A DNA stretch of 64,000 bases from Asticcacaulis excentricus CB 48 (GCF_000175215.2 NC_014816.1:2043001-2107000), one strand, 5' to 3'. Counted from the first letter of the stretch, positions 35,006 through 44,595 are shown. Made by a program: numbers and translations. Notes: generated by a model not told the origin, from the letters alone.

Positions 35006-35926
35006 TTATTTTGGCGGCAAGGCGCGGATAAACCGGCACACGACTGTGGCTGAATTTTCCGAAGCGAGCGCCATGAAGGTCGCCATCTGGTTGGCGTGTT
35101 CGTCGCCGCCCGCCAGATCGGACAGGCTGCGGAAGACAATGAACGGCACGTCATTGGCAAAGGCCACCTGCCCCACGGCCGCGCTTTCCATATCAGCCAC
35201 GCGGGCATTAAACGCGCGGTGCAGATAGTCGCGGTAATCGGCATTGTCGACAAAGGCCGGCGACGAAACCGCGTCCCCACCCACATGTAATTGCGGCCTG
35301 TGATCGAGGCAGCGGCCGTCCGCGGTGCAGTGGGTGAGTTCGGTCTGTTCAAGTTTAGCGGCAACCGCCAGCATGGCCGGATCAGCTTCGAACCATACCT
35401 TTGGCGACGGTGCGTGCTTGGCGCTGCCTACCACCACCGAATTGGGGATGATCATGCCATAGGCTTCCATGCCGTCGGGGGCCCAGGTCAGCCAGTCCGG
35501 CTTGACAAAGCCTTTCGCGGTCTGGCGTCCCATGATGGTTTCCAGCGACTGCGCCCAGCGCGCCGGCGCCACCACATCGCCGATCTTCAGGGACGGGTCG
35601 ATGCCCCCGGCTATGCCCGAAAAGACGATGCGTTCGACGTGGAAGCGGTCAATAAGAAGTTGCGTATTCATCGCCGCATTGACCATAGACATGCTCGACA
35701 TGGTCAGCACCACCGGCTTGTCCTCCAGCGTGCCGGTGACGAATTTCATGCCATTGAGACTGTAGCTTTGGGCGTCTTTCAACCGTCCGATCAGGGCCTG
35801 CCACTCCGGCTCAAAAGCCGAGATAACGCCGATGCGCGGGGTTTTATCCAGGTAGGTCGCCGCCTGCGCCGTCATCGTCATCATTACGCTCATCACCATC
35901 GCCAGACAGAGGCCCCAGAACCGCAT
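35006..35926 (-). CDS. Secreted purine nucleosidase/phosphorylase-fold protein
   Basis: Protein of 306 residues with a signal peptide (LAMVMSVMMTMTAQA). Mature part opens TPRIGVISAFEPEWQALIG like 5'-methylthioadenosine/S-adenosylhomocysteine nucleosidases and carries VFSGIAGGIDPSLKIGDVV and the C-terminal ADMESAAVGQVAFANDVPF block with the purine-binding Asp/Glu. The family is PNP_UDP_1, normally cytoplasmic, so export is notable; hydrolysis rather than phosphorolysis is likelier in the periplasm. AGAGGTGA precedes the ATG. It is paired with the purine permease. Confidence 0.82.
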   Translation of the reverse strand: MRFWGLCLAMVMSVMMTMTAQAATYLDKTPRIGVISAFEPEWQALIGRLKDAQSYSLNGMKFVTGTLEDKPVVLTMSSMSMVNAAMNTQLLIDRFHVERIVFSGIAGGIDPSLKIGDVVAPARWAQSLETIMGRQTAKGFVKPDWLTWAPDGMEAYGMIIPNSVVVGSAKHAPSPKVWFEADPAMLAVAAKLEQTELTHCTADGRCLDHRPQLHVGGDAVSSPAFVDNADYRDYLHRAFNARVADMESAAVGQVAFANDVPFIVFRSLSDLAGGDEHANQMATFMALASENSATVVCRFIRALPPK

Positions 35927-35985
35927 ACGTCACCTCTTCGCAAATGCGAAAAGCTAACGCGCGACGACGAGAGGTGCAATCGAAA

Positions 35986-37851
35986 TTACGGCACATCCAG
36001 TTTAATGGCATCGTACATCACCTGACCCGGTGCGGCTGTGCCGGGGGCCTGATCGTCATCAGCAGCGGCGCTGTCGGCGGCCTTGATCAGAGCCGGATCA
36101 AACACCTGCCCATCAGCATGGCGCAAGGTCAGGTCATTCTCGGCTTTCAGCAGAGACGCATCGAAGGTGAAGGTCACGAGGTTGTAATTCTGATCCTGCA
36201 CGCCACCGCGATAGCCGGCTGTGCCGGTCTTAGGCAGGCGGATGGCCCCGATCTCCTGACCGTTAAGGGCCACACGGACATCGGTAAGTTTACCCTTTGC
36301 CGGTTGCGCCGAGGCGATGCCGATCGTCAACTTCCCCTCCCCGGCTTGCGGCGTTGCATTGAAGCGCAGATGCCAGGCCGGATTTCTCATATACCAGGAC
36401 CAGTGCGCATAGTTCCAGTCGCGCGCGGCGAGGCTGCGCCCGATGGTGAAATCGACATCGTTGGGAAATTGCTGCGGATAGAGGCTAAACATCTGATAAC
36501 CGCGCGCTTCGTCGCCATTGCGGAACTCCGCCGCCTGACGATCAAACGTCCCCAACTGCCACAGGGTCTTGCCGTGCGATTCCTTCTCCCAGAAGATCGT
36601 GCCTGTGTCCTGCTCACCGGCGCGGATGGTCACGGTGCGACCGCTCAGGTCGCGGGGCTGATCCGCCCCGGTGACGCTCAGCGCATAGGTGCCGGGCGCA
36701 ATGCCTTCGATGCGAAACTGCCCGTCGGCATACACCTCACCCCAGTAATTATAGCCCTTGCCGCTGTCGGACCAGGCCCCACCAGGGTCAGACAGGACAA
36801 CCCGGCTCTTGCCCGCCGCCGCCCCGTTCAGGCGCACTTCCCCGCTCAGCGTGCCGCGCGTTCGGGCGTATTCGGGCACACTGACGAAATCATAGGGCCA
36901 CTGCGCTTTTTCGGCCGCCAATTGCCGGTCGATATCGAACCAAAGGCGGCCCGGCGTTGTCGCCTGATTGGCATAGATTAGGAAGGGGCCATAGACCTTG
37001 GACCACGCCTCCCCGGCCTGCACGTCCACCGACTTTGCGCCGAAATGCGAGGATTGCAGCACGCGCAAAAGCACATCGTCATGCACGGTCTGCCCCTGCT
37101 TGATCGGGCCTCCATTGTGATATTCCGGCGACGGCTCGATCATCCAGATGCCGCGCGACTTACCCGGTTCGACGGACAAGGTGCCATAGGCCGGGACATC
37201 GCCCCAATAGACCGAGTTGAGATACTTGGTCTTCACCGTCCCGTCGGCCAGCCGGAAGGTGGCGTCCATCAACTTCTGCGTCACCTCGGCGCGCGGAATG
37301 CGGATTAGCTTGTCGCGCGCGATGCTCCAGGCATTGAACACCTGCGGCGAGGTGCGAAAGACAAAGCGCGTCTGCCACAAACGCGCGGCGGGAAGATCGG
37401 CTGGGTGGCGGAAGACGACATAGGCATAGAGTCCTGGCAGGCCGTCCTTCATCACATAGTGGCGCTCGGCCCTGAACGGAAAATGTTCGGTCGGGCCGCT
37501 GCTGATCTTCACATCAGCCAGTGTCGCCGTCGCCGTGACCAGCTCGACAGACGTATCGGCGGGTGAAGGGCGGTAATAGCCCTTCTTAGGTGGCGGCGTA
37601 GCCGTCGTGCCCAGTGCCTCGGCATTGGCGTCCCAGTAGAGTTTCTGCCCGCTCTGGATCAGATCGGTCGGGGTGCCTCGCAGGTCCCTGAACGACACCA
37701 CGTCGCCATTGGCGTCGATCACCGCTTCGATCAGACCATTATTGAGCGACAGCCGCCCGTCGGCGCGGATCGCCATCACCTCAGCCGCCGCGGGCAAGGC
37801 GCCCAGCAGAAGAAGCACCGGCAGGACGGTTTTGAGAGCCTTCGATTTCAC
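35986..37851 (-). CDS. Secreted PL4 rhamnogalacturonan lyase-like protein
   Basis: Exported protein of 621 residues that probably cleaves the rhamnogalacturonan-I backbone of pectin by beta-elimination. Three parts fit family PL4: a large N-terminal beta-sandwich catalytic domain (to about residue 330), a fibronectin-like middle domain (LSGEVRLNGAAAGKSRV, then GTYALSVTGADQ), and a C-terminal carbohydrate-binding jelly roll with TLWQLGTFDRQAAEF and ARDWNYAHWSWYM. The GTG start follows AGGGAAG by five bases and yields a normal signal peptide. An IS element ends about 100 bases upstream and may affect its promoter. Confidence 0.82.
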   Translation of the reverse strand: MKSKALKTVLPVLLLLGALPAAAEVMAIRADGRLSLNNGLIEAVIDANGDVVSFRDLRGTPTDLIQSGQKLYWDANAEALGTTATPPPKKGYYRPSPADTSVELVTATATLADVKISSGPTEHFPFRAERHYVMKDGLPGLYAYVVFRHPADLPAARLWQTRFVFRTSPQVFNAWSIARDKLIRIPRAEVTQKLMDATFRLADGTVKTKYLNSVYWGDVPAYGTLSVEPGKSRGIWMIEPSPEYHNGGPIKQGQTVHDDVLLRVLQSSHFGAKSVDVQAGEAWSKVYGPFLIYANQATTPGRLWFDIDRQLAAEKAQWPYDFVSVPEYARTRGTLSGEVRLNGAAAGKSRVVLSDPGGAWSDSGKGYNYWGEVYADGQFRIEGIAPGTYALSVTGADQPRDLSGRTVTIRAGEQDTGTIFWEKESHGKTLWQLGTFDRQAAEFRNGDEARGYQMFSLYPQQFPNDVDFTIGRSLAARDWNYAHWSWYMRNPAWHLRFNATPQAGEGKLTIGIASAQPAKGKLTDVRVALNGQEIGAIRLPKTGTAGYRGGVQDQNYNLVTFTFDASLLKAENDLTLRHADGQVFDPALIKAADSAAADDDQAPGTAAPGQVMYDAIKLDVP

Positions 37852-37942
37852 GGTATCTTCCCTGAGCGTGTGTTTATCGATCATCAAACGTCACGAACGC
37901 TCAGATTCCGTTGCATCGCCTTGGTGGAAAACAAAAAAAGCG

Positions 37943-37954
37943 CCCTTTAGAGGG
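37943..37954 (+). repeat. Target-site duplication, left copy
   Basis: CCCTTTAGAGGG directly before the IS; the identical 12-mer follows the other end. Twelve bases fits the IS4 family (about 11-13). Confidence 0.85.
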
Positions 37955-39345
37955 TAATACGGTTCACTTAAGAATCATTCCGTAAAATATATGAGCCAGG
38001 ATGGTGATTCGTTCATCATTCTGGCTTTACTTTTATGCGCGCTCGCATTGGACATCATGTTGATTTAACGGCTCTTTCCCGCTCGGTCGATGTGGATTGG
38101 ATCTCGCAGGCCTTAGCGGCGACAGGCAAGGCGAGTGTACGTCGCCGTAAACTTCCTGCGGAGCAAGTGGTGTGGCTGGTGATAGCGCTCGCTCTTTATC
38201 GCCATCAGTCGATTGCGGATGTGGCTGCCCATCTTAGCCTTGCTTTGCCCGACGAGGTGAATCCCGATATTGCCAAGAGTGCCCTGACCCAGGCCCGGCA
38301 ACGCCTGGGTCAGGCCCCTTTGGCACAGCTCTTTGCCATATGTGCCGCCTGCTGGGACGAGCGGCATCAAAACGGTCGAGCCTGGCGCGGACTTACGCGT
38401 TACGCCGTGGATGGAAGCACGTTGCGGACGTCCGACAGCGAGGAGAACCGTGCACATTTTGGCGCTCAAAGCTACACGTCGGGCGTTGTTGCCAGTTATC
38501 CGCAGTTACGCCTGCTGACGTTGACTGCCCTTGCCACGCACCTGGTGCGCGACGCGGTGTTTGGCGCCTACGATACAAACGAGATGCTCTACGCTAAGTC
38601 CCTTGTTGACCAGGTGCCGGACCATTCCCTAACGGTCTTCGACAAGGGGTTCTTTAGTGCTAGTCTTTTGCTGCGGTTGCAGACCCAAGGCACGCAGCGC
38701 CATTGGTTGATCCCGGCCAAAGCAAACTGCGTGTGGGAGCGCCTGGATCAAACCCCGGGTGACTATCGGGTGCGTATGAAGGTGTCACCGCAGGCCCGCC
38801 AGGCTGAACCGGGATTACCTGCCTCATGGGAGGCCAGGGCGATCGAGACGACCACGCGACATGGCAAAAAGCGCATCCTGCTGACATCCCTGATGGATAC
38901 CAAGGCCTATCCGGCCAAGGACATCGTCCATCAGTACGAGGAACGCTGGCGTATCGAAACCAGCTATCGCGAACTCAAGCAGGAGCTTCTTGGCAGTGAA
39001 CTTACCCTGCGGAGCGGAACCCCCGAAACCGTCTGCCAAGAGGTCTGGGGGGCATTGCTGGCCTACAATCTGGTCCGATTGGAAATGGCCGAAATCGCCG
39101 TCGAAGCCGAAGTTCCGCCAACTCAGCTCAGCTTTACGGCCACATTGCATTATCTGCGTCAGGAGTGGGGATGGATGGCGATCGAAGCGCCTGGAAAAAT
39201 CCCAGCACATCTCGTCAGGCTGCGAAACAGACTCGGCGATTTGTTGCTCTCAACAAAACGGGGGCGATCATGCCCCCGTGTCGTCAAAACTCTGCCCAGA
39301 AAATACGACCAGAGAACTGTATCCGCCCTTAAGTGAACCGCATTA
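37955..39345 (+). mobile_element. IS4-family insertion sequence, complete
   Basis: A 1391-bp element bounded by 18-bp inverted ends TAATRCGGTTCACTTAAG (37955-37972 and, inverted, 39328-39345; one mismatch), starting TAAT like IS4 itself. It contains one transposase gene and is flanked by the 12-bp duplication CCCTTTAGAGGG. Removing the element and one duplication restores AAAAAGCGCCCT-TTAG-AGGGCGCTTTTT, a perfect bidirectional terminator, so the IS landed in the hairpin loop of the symporter gene's terminator. Intact ends and frame suggest recent insertion. Confidence 0.92.
38035..39336 (+). CDS. IS4-family transposase
   Basis: DDE transposase of 433 residues, intact from start to stop. The catalytic triad can be placed: first Asp in YAVDGSTLRTSD, second Asp in LTVFDKGFFS, and Glu in the IS4 signature IETSYRELKQELLGSE (Y-(2)-R-(3)-E-(6)-K-like). 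The N-terminal DUF4372-like region is rich in alpha helices. The gene occupies almost the whole element, starting 80 bases inside the left end and stopping nine bases before the right end. Confidence 0.95.
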   Translation: MRARIGHHVDLTALSRSVDVDWISQALAATGKASVRRRKLPAEQVVWLVIALALYRHQSIADVAAHLSLALPDEVNPDIAKSALTQARQRLGQAPLAQLFAICAACWDERHQNGRAWRGLTRYAVDGSTLRTSDSEENRAHFGAQSYTSGVVASYPQLRLLTLTALATHLVRDAVFGAYDTNEMLYAKSLVDQVPDHSLTVFDKGFFSASLLLRLQTQGTQRHWLIPAKANCVWERLDQTPGDYRVRMKVSPQARQAEPGLPASWEARAIETTTRHGKKRILLTSLMDTKAYPAKDIVHQYEERWRIETSYRELKQELLGSELTLRSGTPETVCQEVWGALLAYNLVRLEMAEIAVEAEVPPTQLSFTATLHYLRQEWGWMAIEAPGKIPAHLVRLRNRLGDLLLSTKRGRSCPRVVKTLPRKYDQRTVSALK

Positions 39346-39357
39346 CCCTTTAGAGGG
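39346..39357 (+). repeat. Target-site duplication, right copy
   Basis: Second copy of CCCTTTAGAGGG, immediately after the IS right end; the following GCGCTTTTT is the other half of the split terminator stem. Confidence 0.85.
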
Positions 39358-39384
39358 CGCTTTTTCCAGGTTTCTCTCTGTGGC

Positions 39385-40974
39385 CTACCACAGCAAGCCA
39401 TAGAGGGCGACGAGCACGATCACCACGCCGATCGCCAGTATGTTGAACGCTGTGGAGGTCTTAAAGCTGACCCCTTCCAGCGTAAGGGTCGAGACCGGCT
39501 TCTTGTTCGGCACGATCAGCGACACCAACACGCACAGGGCCAGAGACGCCAGAAAGACATAGCCAACGCGGTCCATGAAAGGCACATCGGGTAGCACGTA
39601 TTTAGCGATGGTCGAAAGGATGACCGAGGCGGCCACAGCGACAAAGGCCCCGGCGGTCGAACAGCGCTTCCAGAACATGCCCAACGCGAAGATGACCACG
39701 ATGCCTGGCGTGAAAAAGCCGGTGAACTCCTGAATGAACTGGAAGGCCTGATCGGTCTTGCCCAGCAGCGGCTGCGCCACCGCCATGGCCACGATCACCG
39801 ACACCACTGAAGCGATACGGCCAATCGTCACCAGCTTCTGATCCGGAATGTCCTTTTTCAGGGGAGCCACCACATCGAGCGTGAAGATGGTCGAGATCGA
39901 ATTGATCTTCGAGGCCAACGAGGCGATGATCGCTGCCACCAGCGCCGCAAAGACGAGACCCAGAAGGCCGCTGGGCAGAAGCTGCATCATGGCCGGATAG
40001 GCGTGGTCGGCCTTTTCGATATTGGGCGCGAGGATAAGGGCGGCTAGGCCCGGAAACACCACGATCACTGGCATCAGCAGCTTGAGATAGGCGGCGAAGG
40101 CAATGCCCTTTTGGGCCTCATTAAGCGACTTGGCCGCCAGCGCGCGCTGGATGATATACTGATTGAAGCCCCAGTAGGAGATGTTCATGATCCACAGGCC
40201 GCCGACCAGAACGGCGATACCGGGCAGGTCCTTATAGAAGGGAGAGTCCTTCGAGAGGATCATGTCGAAATGCTCAGGGAAGCGCGTGTAGAGGGTGTGC
40301 AGACCGCCCATAACACCAGCGTCACCGCCGATTTTCGAGAACGAAATATAGACGATGATCAGACCACCAAGGATAAGTAGGGCCACTTGCACGATGTCGG
40401 TCAAGGCCACGGCCTTCAGCCCGCCATTGATCTGATAGGCAAGGGCGAAAATCCCGATGGCCACGATGGCGTAGATGGGCTCAACGCCGGTGACGCCCGA
40501 AATCGCCGTCGCCCCCAGCCATAGGATCGAGGTCAGGTTAACAAAAACGTAGAGCACCAGCCAGAAAACGGCCATCAGGTACTTCACACTGGGGCCGAAC
40601 CTTTGTTCAAGGAAGCCCGGCATGGTCATGACGCCGTTCTTGATAAAAACGGGCAGGAAGTATTTCCCGACGATGATCAGGGTGATGGCCGCCATCCACT
40701 CATAGGAGGCGATAGCCAGACCGATGCGGAAACCAGACCCTGACATGCCGATGATCTGTTCGGCCGAGATGTTGGCGGCGATAAGTGACGCGCCGATGGC
40801 CCACCACGGCAACTGATTGCCGGCGAGGAAGTAGCCCTTGGAGGTCAAAGCCTCGCTGGACTTGCGACGCGACACTACCTGCGCCAGAATAAAAATGCCG
40901 ACGATATAGGCCAGCAGGATATAGAGATCGACGTCCGCCAGTATGTTGGTGGCGGGCAGGAAACCTGAAAGCAT
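39385..40974 (-). CDS. Sodium/sugar symporter (SSS family)
   Basis: Inner-membrane transporter of 529 residues with about 14 helices. It has the SSS signature region, NISAEQIIGMSGSGFRIGLA and later GFNQYIIQRALAAKSLNEAQ, as in SglT-type glucose/galactose symporters. The ATG giving MLSGFLPATNIL is preceded by AGGGGG. It is divergent from a ThuA-like gene with a shared promoter containing a dyad. Its original terminator is now split by the IS. Sugar specificity is inferred from family and context. Confidence 0.88.
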   Translation of the reverse strand: MLSGFLPATNILADVDLYILLAYIVGIFILAQVVSRRKSSEALTSKGYFLAGNQLPWWAIGASLIAANISAEQIIGMSGSGFRIGLAIASYEWMAAITLIIVGKYFLPVFIKNGVMTMPGFLEQRFGPSVKYLMAVFWLVLYVFVNLTSILWLGATAISGVTGVEPIYAIVAIGIFALAYQINGGLKAVALTDIVQVALLILGGLIIVYISFSKIGGDAGVMGGLHTLYTRFPEHFDMILSKDSPFYKDLPGIAVLVGGLWIMNISYWGFNQYIIQRALAAKSLNEAQKGIAFAAYLKLLMPVIVVFPGLAALILAPNIEKADHAYPAMMQLLPSGLLGLVFAALVAAIIASLASKINSISTIFTLDVVAPLKKDIPDQKLVTIGRIASVVSVIVAMAVAQPLLGKTDQAFQFIQEFTGFFTPGIVVIFALGMFWKRCSTAGAFVAVAASVILSTIAKYVLPDVPFMDRVGYVFLASLALCVLVSLIVPNKKPVSTLTLEGVSFKTSTAFNILAIGVVIVLVALYGLLW

Positions 40975-41014
40975 GAACGCCCCCTGTGTGTTTTTGCGGC
41001 ATCTGTTGCGCAGC

Positions 41015-41029
41015 AATTGTCACACAATT
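41015..41029. promoter_or_regulatory. Dyad in divergent symporter/ThuA promoter
   Basis: AATTGT-CAC-ACAATT, a perfect 6-bp inverted repeat in the 136-base divergent region, 41 bases before the symporter start and 82 before the ThuA gene. Could bind a repressor controlling both; no regulator is identified. Confidence 0.35.
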
Positions 41030-41110
41030 AACCGAAATTTAGAATTTGGCAATGTGCAATCGTCAGCAAGACGACTGAGTGCGTTGATGGATCACAACAC
41101 GGAGACTCCC

Positions 41111-41965
41111 ATGCTGCGCCTTACTTTTGCGGTGGCCCTGTGCGGCCTGAGCCTGAGCGCCCTGCCCGCCCGCTCCGAGCTACCGAAGGCAGACCGGCCA
41201 ATACGAGTGCTGATCATCAGCGGCGGATGCTGCCATGACTATCCGCAACAGCGTGAGATACTGGAAACCGGGCTCAAGGCGCGGCTGAAGGTTGAGGTCT
41301 CACACCTCTATTACGACCCTAAACCCGGCGAACAGGCCACGCGCCCGAAACTGCCGATCTTCACCAACCCGGAGTATGGCGCCGGCTATGATGTGATTGT
41401 ACACAATGAATGCGCCGCGGACGAAAGCGACCCGTCGGTAGTGGAAGCGGTTCTGGCGCCGCACCGCAAAGGGATACCGGGCGTCAACCTGCACTGCGCC
41501 ATGCACTCCTACCGCTCCGGGACGTGGCAGACGCCGGTCCGCGCAGGCGACGCCAATGCCCGCTGGTTCGAGTATGTGGGCATCCAGTCATCCGGGCACG
41601 GGCCGCAATCCCCCATTACCCTGAGTGTCGTCGATAAGGCCCATCCGATCACCAAAGACCTGAAGGGATGGACGACGACAAAGGACGAGCTTTACAACAA
41701 CCTCACCCGCTTCGATGTCACACCGTTGATCACCGGTGTTCAGCCCGAAGCCGTGACGCCAGAAGAACGAAGCCTGCATTACACGGTGGCCTGGACGCAC
41801 CATTATGGACCGCAAAAGGTCCGCGTCTTTTCAACGACGCTGGCCCACAACGAAGCCAATATGCGCGAAGACGCCTATCTCGATCTGGTGGCGCACGGTG
41901 TGGCCTGGGCCACCGGGCATCTCGGGCCTGACGGGCAGGTAGATAAAACATACGCGGTGGAGTGA
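41111..41965 (+). CDS. Secreted ThuA-domain protein
   Basis: Protein of 284 residues with signal peptide (LRLTFAVALCGLSLSALPARS). The ThuA fold (class I glutamine amidotransferase-like, named for trehalose utilisation) is recognised by IRVLIISGGCCHDYPQQREIL, YDVIVHNECAADES, IPGVNLHCAMHSYRSGTWQ and the C-terminal VAWTHHYGPQKVRVFSTTLAHNEANM. The family is common in secreted sugar-metabolism clusters, but the reaction is unsettled. CGGAG precedes the ATG. Divergent from the sugar symporter. Confidence 0.82.
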   Translation: MLRLTFAVALCGLSLSALPARSELPKADRPIRVLIISGGCCHDYPQQREILETGLKARLKVEVSHLYYDPKPGEQATRPKLPIFTNPEYGAGYDVIVHNECAADESDPSVVEAVLAPHRKGIPGVNLHCAMHSYRSGTWQTPVRAGDANARWFEYVGIQSSGHGPQSPITLSVVDKAHPITKDLKGWTTTKDELYNNLTRFDVTPLITGVQPEAVTPEERSLHYTVAWTHHYGPQKVRVFSTTLAHNEANMREDAYLDLVAHGVAWATGHLGPDGQVDKTYAVE

Positions 41966-42003
41966 GCCCCACCGCGTATGGCTTTTACGTCTGTCGGCCC
42001 GGC

Positions 42004-44595
42004 CTATTTCGGGCAGACAGCATCGCCTTCGTTGGAAGCCAGCTTGACCGCCGTGTAGGTCAGTTTCAGCGGCTTTTCTGAACGCAGCGCAAACGGCATG
42101 CCGATCTGGGCCATGTTCTGACCGATAGCGGCGAAGCAGTTCAGCTTGACCTTCAGCGTATGGAACTGACCGTCGGCTTTCAGGAGGCTTGCGACATCCA
42201 TTTCCTGGAAGACGAAGCGGTCACGGCCCAGCGCCAGCAGCACTGGACCCGTCGGGGCCGCATCGAGCTTATAGGTGATGGAGATGGCCAGTTCGCCCGT
42301 CGATTGACGGCTGAGGTCGATCACGTCACTGGCGAAATAGGCCTCGCCCTTGCCCTGCCCCGTAAAGGTCAGAAGGCGGCCGTTTTCCTGAGCCCCGGCG
42401 TCAACCGTGGCCTGAGTGACCACGCCCTTCGGGGACCTGATCGTGCCGTGATCGCCCGCCACCGCGCCATCAGCGTCGGCGAGGTAGAACTTCCACGGCG
42501 CGCGCACGCGACCAGCATTGAAGTAGGTATCGACATTAACGACACCGACGTCCTTCAGACCGGAGTCTTCGGACAGCGGCAGCAGGTCGCCCTTTTCGGC
42601 ATAGGTCAAGCCGTAGCCATAGGCAAACAGCGGGTCATAGCCCGGCGTGTTGAGGTTCAGCGGCTGCTGATTGGCGAATTTCGGCCACGAGAAGCTGAGC
42701 TTGCCCTTGAAGTCGTTGCGCGCCTTGCCCGCCTTGTCGCCGATCAGCACATCAGCCACACCGCCGCCTTCGCTGCCCGGCAGGAAGGCCGCCACAAAAG
42801 AGTCAGAAGCGTTGATCTCCGGGTTCACCCACATCGGACGGCCCGACAGGAAGACGGTGACGACCGGAATACCCGCGGCCTTCAGCTTTTTGATGAGGGC
42901 CAGATCCTTGCGCTCACCCGACTGATAGTCGAGGTTCGGGCGGTCGCCCTGGAATTCGGCATAGGGGTCTTCGCCGATCACCACGATGGCGACGTCGGGC
43001 TTCTTGCCCTTGAACGTGCCATCTACCGACAAGGTGGCCTTGCCGCCCGACGCCTTGACCGCGTCGCTGATGCCGCCAAAAATTGACTGACCGTTGGGGA
43101 AGTCAGAATTGGCATTGCCCGTGCCTTGCCAGGTGATGGTCCAGCCGCCCGACTGCTTGCCGATATTGTCGGCCCCGTCACCGGCGACCAGCACGTTCGC
43201 GCCGCCCTTCACTGGCAGCAGCGAGCCATTGTTTTTCAGCAGGACCAGAGACTCACGCACGGCCTGACGCGCCACGGCGCGGTTCTCGGCCTTGCCCAGA
43301 TTCTCCCAGCGACCGGCCATTGGGCGATCCTTGGGCGCGCCCAGCGTAAACAGGCCGCCCTTGATCTTGGCGCGCAGGATGCGGCGCACGGCGTCGTTCA
43401 GGCGGTCTTCGGAGATTTCGCCGGACTTCACCTGAGCCAGCGTGTTCTCATAAATGCCCTTCCACGAATCCGGGGCCATGAACATGTCGATCCCGGCATT
43501 GAAGGCCTGCGGGCACGAAGTGGTGGTGCAGCCCGGCACCTGACCCTGTGCGTTCCAGTCGGAGACGACGAAGCCGTTAAAGCCCATGCGGTGTTTCAGC
43601 ACGTCGGTCAGCAGGTACTTGCTGCCAGTCAGCTTCTCACCGTTCCACGACGAGAATGAGGCCATAACCGACAGGGCTCCGGCTTCAATCGACGGCGGAT
43701 AGCCGGCATTGTGGATGTTAGCCAGTTCCTCTTCGCTGATCTGGGCATCGCCCTGATCCTTGCCGTTCAGCGTGCCACCGTCACCCAAAAAGTGCTTGGC
43801 CGAAGCCATGATGTGTCCGGGCTTTATGCCCTCATCACCGCCCGTATCACCTTGCAGGCCTTCAACGACCTTACCGGCATAGGCCGCGACATCGGCGGGG
43901 TTTTCTGAATAGGATTCATAGGCGCGGCCCCAGCGCTTGTCCCGCGACACGGCGACCGTCGGGGCAAAGGTCCAGTCCACGCCCGCCAGCGACATTTCAT
44001 AGGCGGTGACGCGGGCAATATCCTTCATCAGCTGCGGGTTGCGCGTGGCCCCCAGACCGACATTGTGCGGGAAAATGATAGCGCCGACGAGGTTCGAATG
44101 GCCGTGAACGGCGTCAATCCCGAACAGCAGCGGAATCTTGCTCTTCGACGGATATTCCAGCGAGGCGCGCCAGTAGGCGTCGGCCAGATCGAGCCATTGT
44201 TGCGGCGTCGCGCGCTCATTACCGCCGGGGGCCGAGTTGCCACCAGCCAGAATCGAGCCCAGCGGGTATTTTTTGAGGTCTTCCGGCTTGATGGCCGAAA
44301 TATCGGCCTGCACGGTCTGACCGACCTTTTCCTCCAAAGTCATGTCGGCCATGAGGGCGTCGATCTTCGCTTCGACATCAGCATCGATCAGGCCCGCATC
44401 CTTCGTCGTCGGCCATACGGGGTTAACCTCAACGGCGGCGGGCTTCGCCACCTCGGCCGGCGTAGCCGCCAAGGGTGTTGGCTCAGCCTTGCCCTTGCTT
44501 TCGATAATGGTGACGCAGCCCGAAGTCGCCAGGGCCGTCAGCAAAAGGCCTGCGGACACGCTGGCTTTCAGCGCGCCCTTCATGGATTTGCGCAT
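42004..44595 (-). CDS. GH3 beta-glucosidase/exo-glucanase lipoprotein
   Basis: Protein of 863 residues with a lipoprotein signal (LLLTALATSGC). The N-terminal TIM barrel has FGIDAVHGHSNLVGAIIFPH and the nucleophile Asp in NGFVVSDWNAQGQV; the C-terminal domain has AVARQAVRESLVLLKNNGSLLPV. A further beta-sandwich of about 170 residues (from VGVVNVDTYFNAGRVR) resembles the ExoP C-terminal domain. These enzymes release glucose from beta-glucan or cello-oligosaccharides, here anchored to the outer membrane or exported. GGAAGAG precedes the start. A LacI-type palindrome lies about 100 bases upstream. Confidence 0.9.
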   Translation of the reverse strand: MRKSMKGALKASVSAGLLLTALATSGCVTIIESKGKAEPTPLAATPAEVAKPAAVEVNPVWPTTKDAGLIDADVEAKIDALMADMTLEEKVGQTVQADISAIKPEDLKKYPLGSILAGGNSAPGGNERATPQQWLDLADAYWRASLEYPSKSKIPLLFGIDAVHGHSNLVGAIIFPHNVGLGATRNPQLMKDIARVTAYEMSLAGVDWTFAPTVAVSRDKRWGRAYESYSENPADVAAYAGKVVEGLQGDTGGDEGIKPGHIMASAKHFLGDGGTLNGKDQGDAQISEEELANIHNAGYPPSIEAGALSVMASFSSWNGEKLTGSKYLLTDVLKHRMGFNGFVVSDWNAQGQVPGCTTTSCPQAFNAGIDMFMAPDSWKGIYENTLAQVKSGEISEDRLNDAVRRILRAKIKGGLFTLGAPKDRPMAGRWENLGKAENRAVARQAVRESLVLLKNNGSLLPVKGGANVLVAGDGADNIGKQSGGWTITWQGTGNANSDFPNGQSIFGGISDAVKASGGKATLSVDGTFKGKKPDVAIVVIGEDPYAEFQGDRPNLDYQSGERKDLALIKKLKAAGIPVVTVFLSGRPMWVNPEINASDSFVAAFLPGSEGGGVADVLIGDKAGKARNDFKGKLSFSWPKFANQQPLNLNTPGYDPLFAYGYGLTYAEKGDLLPLSEDSGLKDVGVVNVDTYFNAGRVRAPWKFYLADADGAVAGDHGTIRSPKGVVTQATVDAGAQENGRLLTFTGQGKGEAYFASDVIDLSRQSTGELAISITYKLDAAPTGPVLLALGRDRFVFQEMDVASLLKADGQFHTLKVKLNCFAAIGQNMAQIGMPFALRSEKPLKLTYTAVKLASNEGDAVCPK

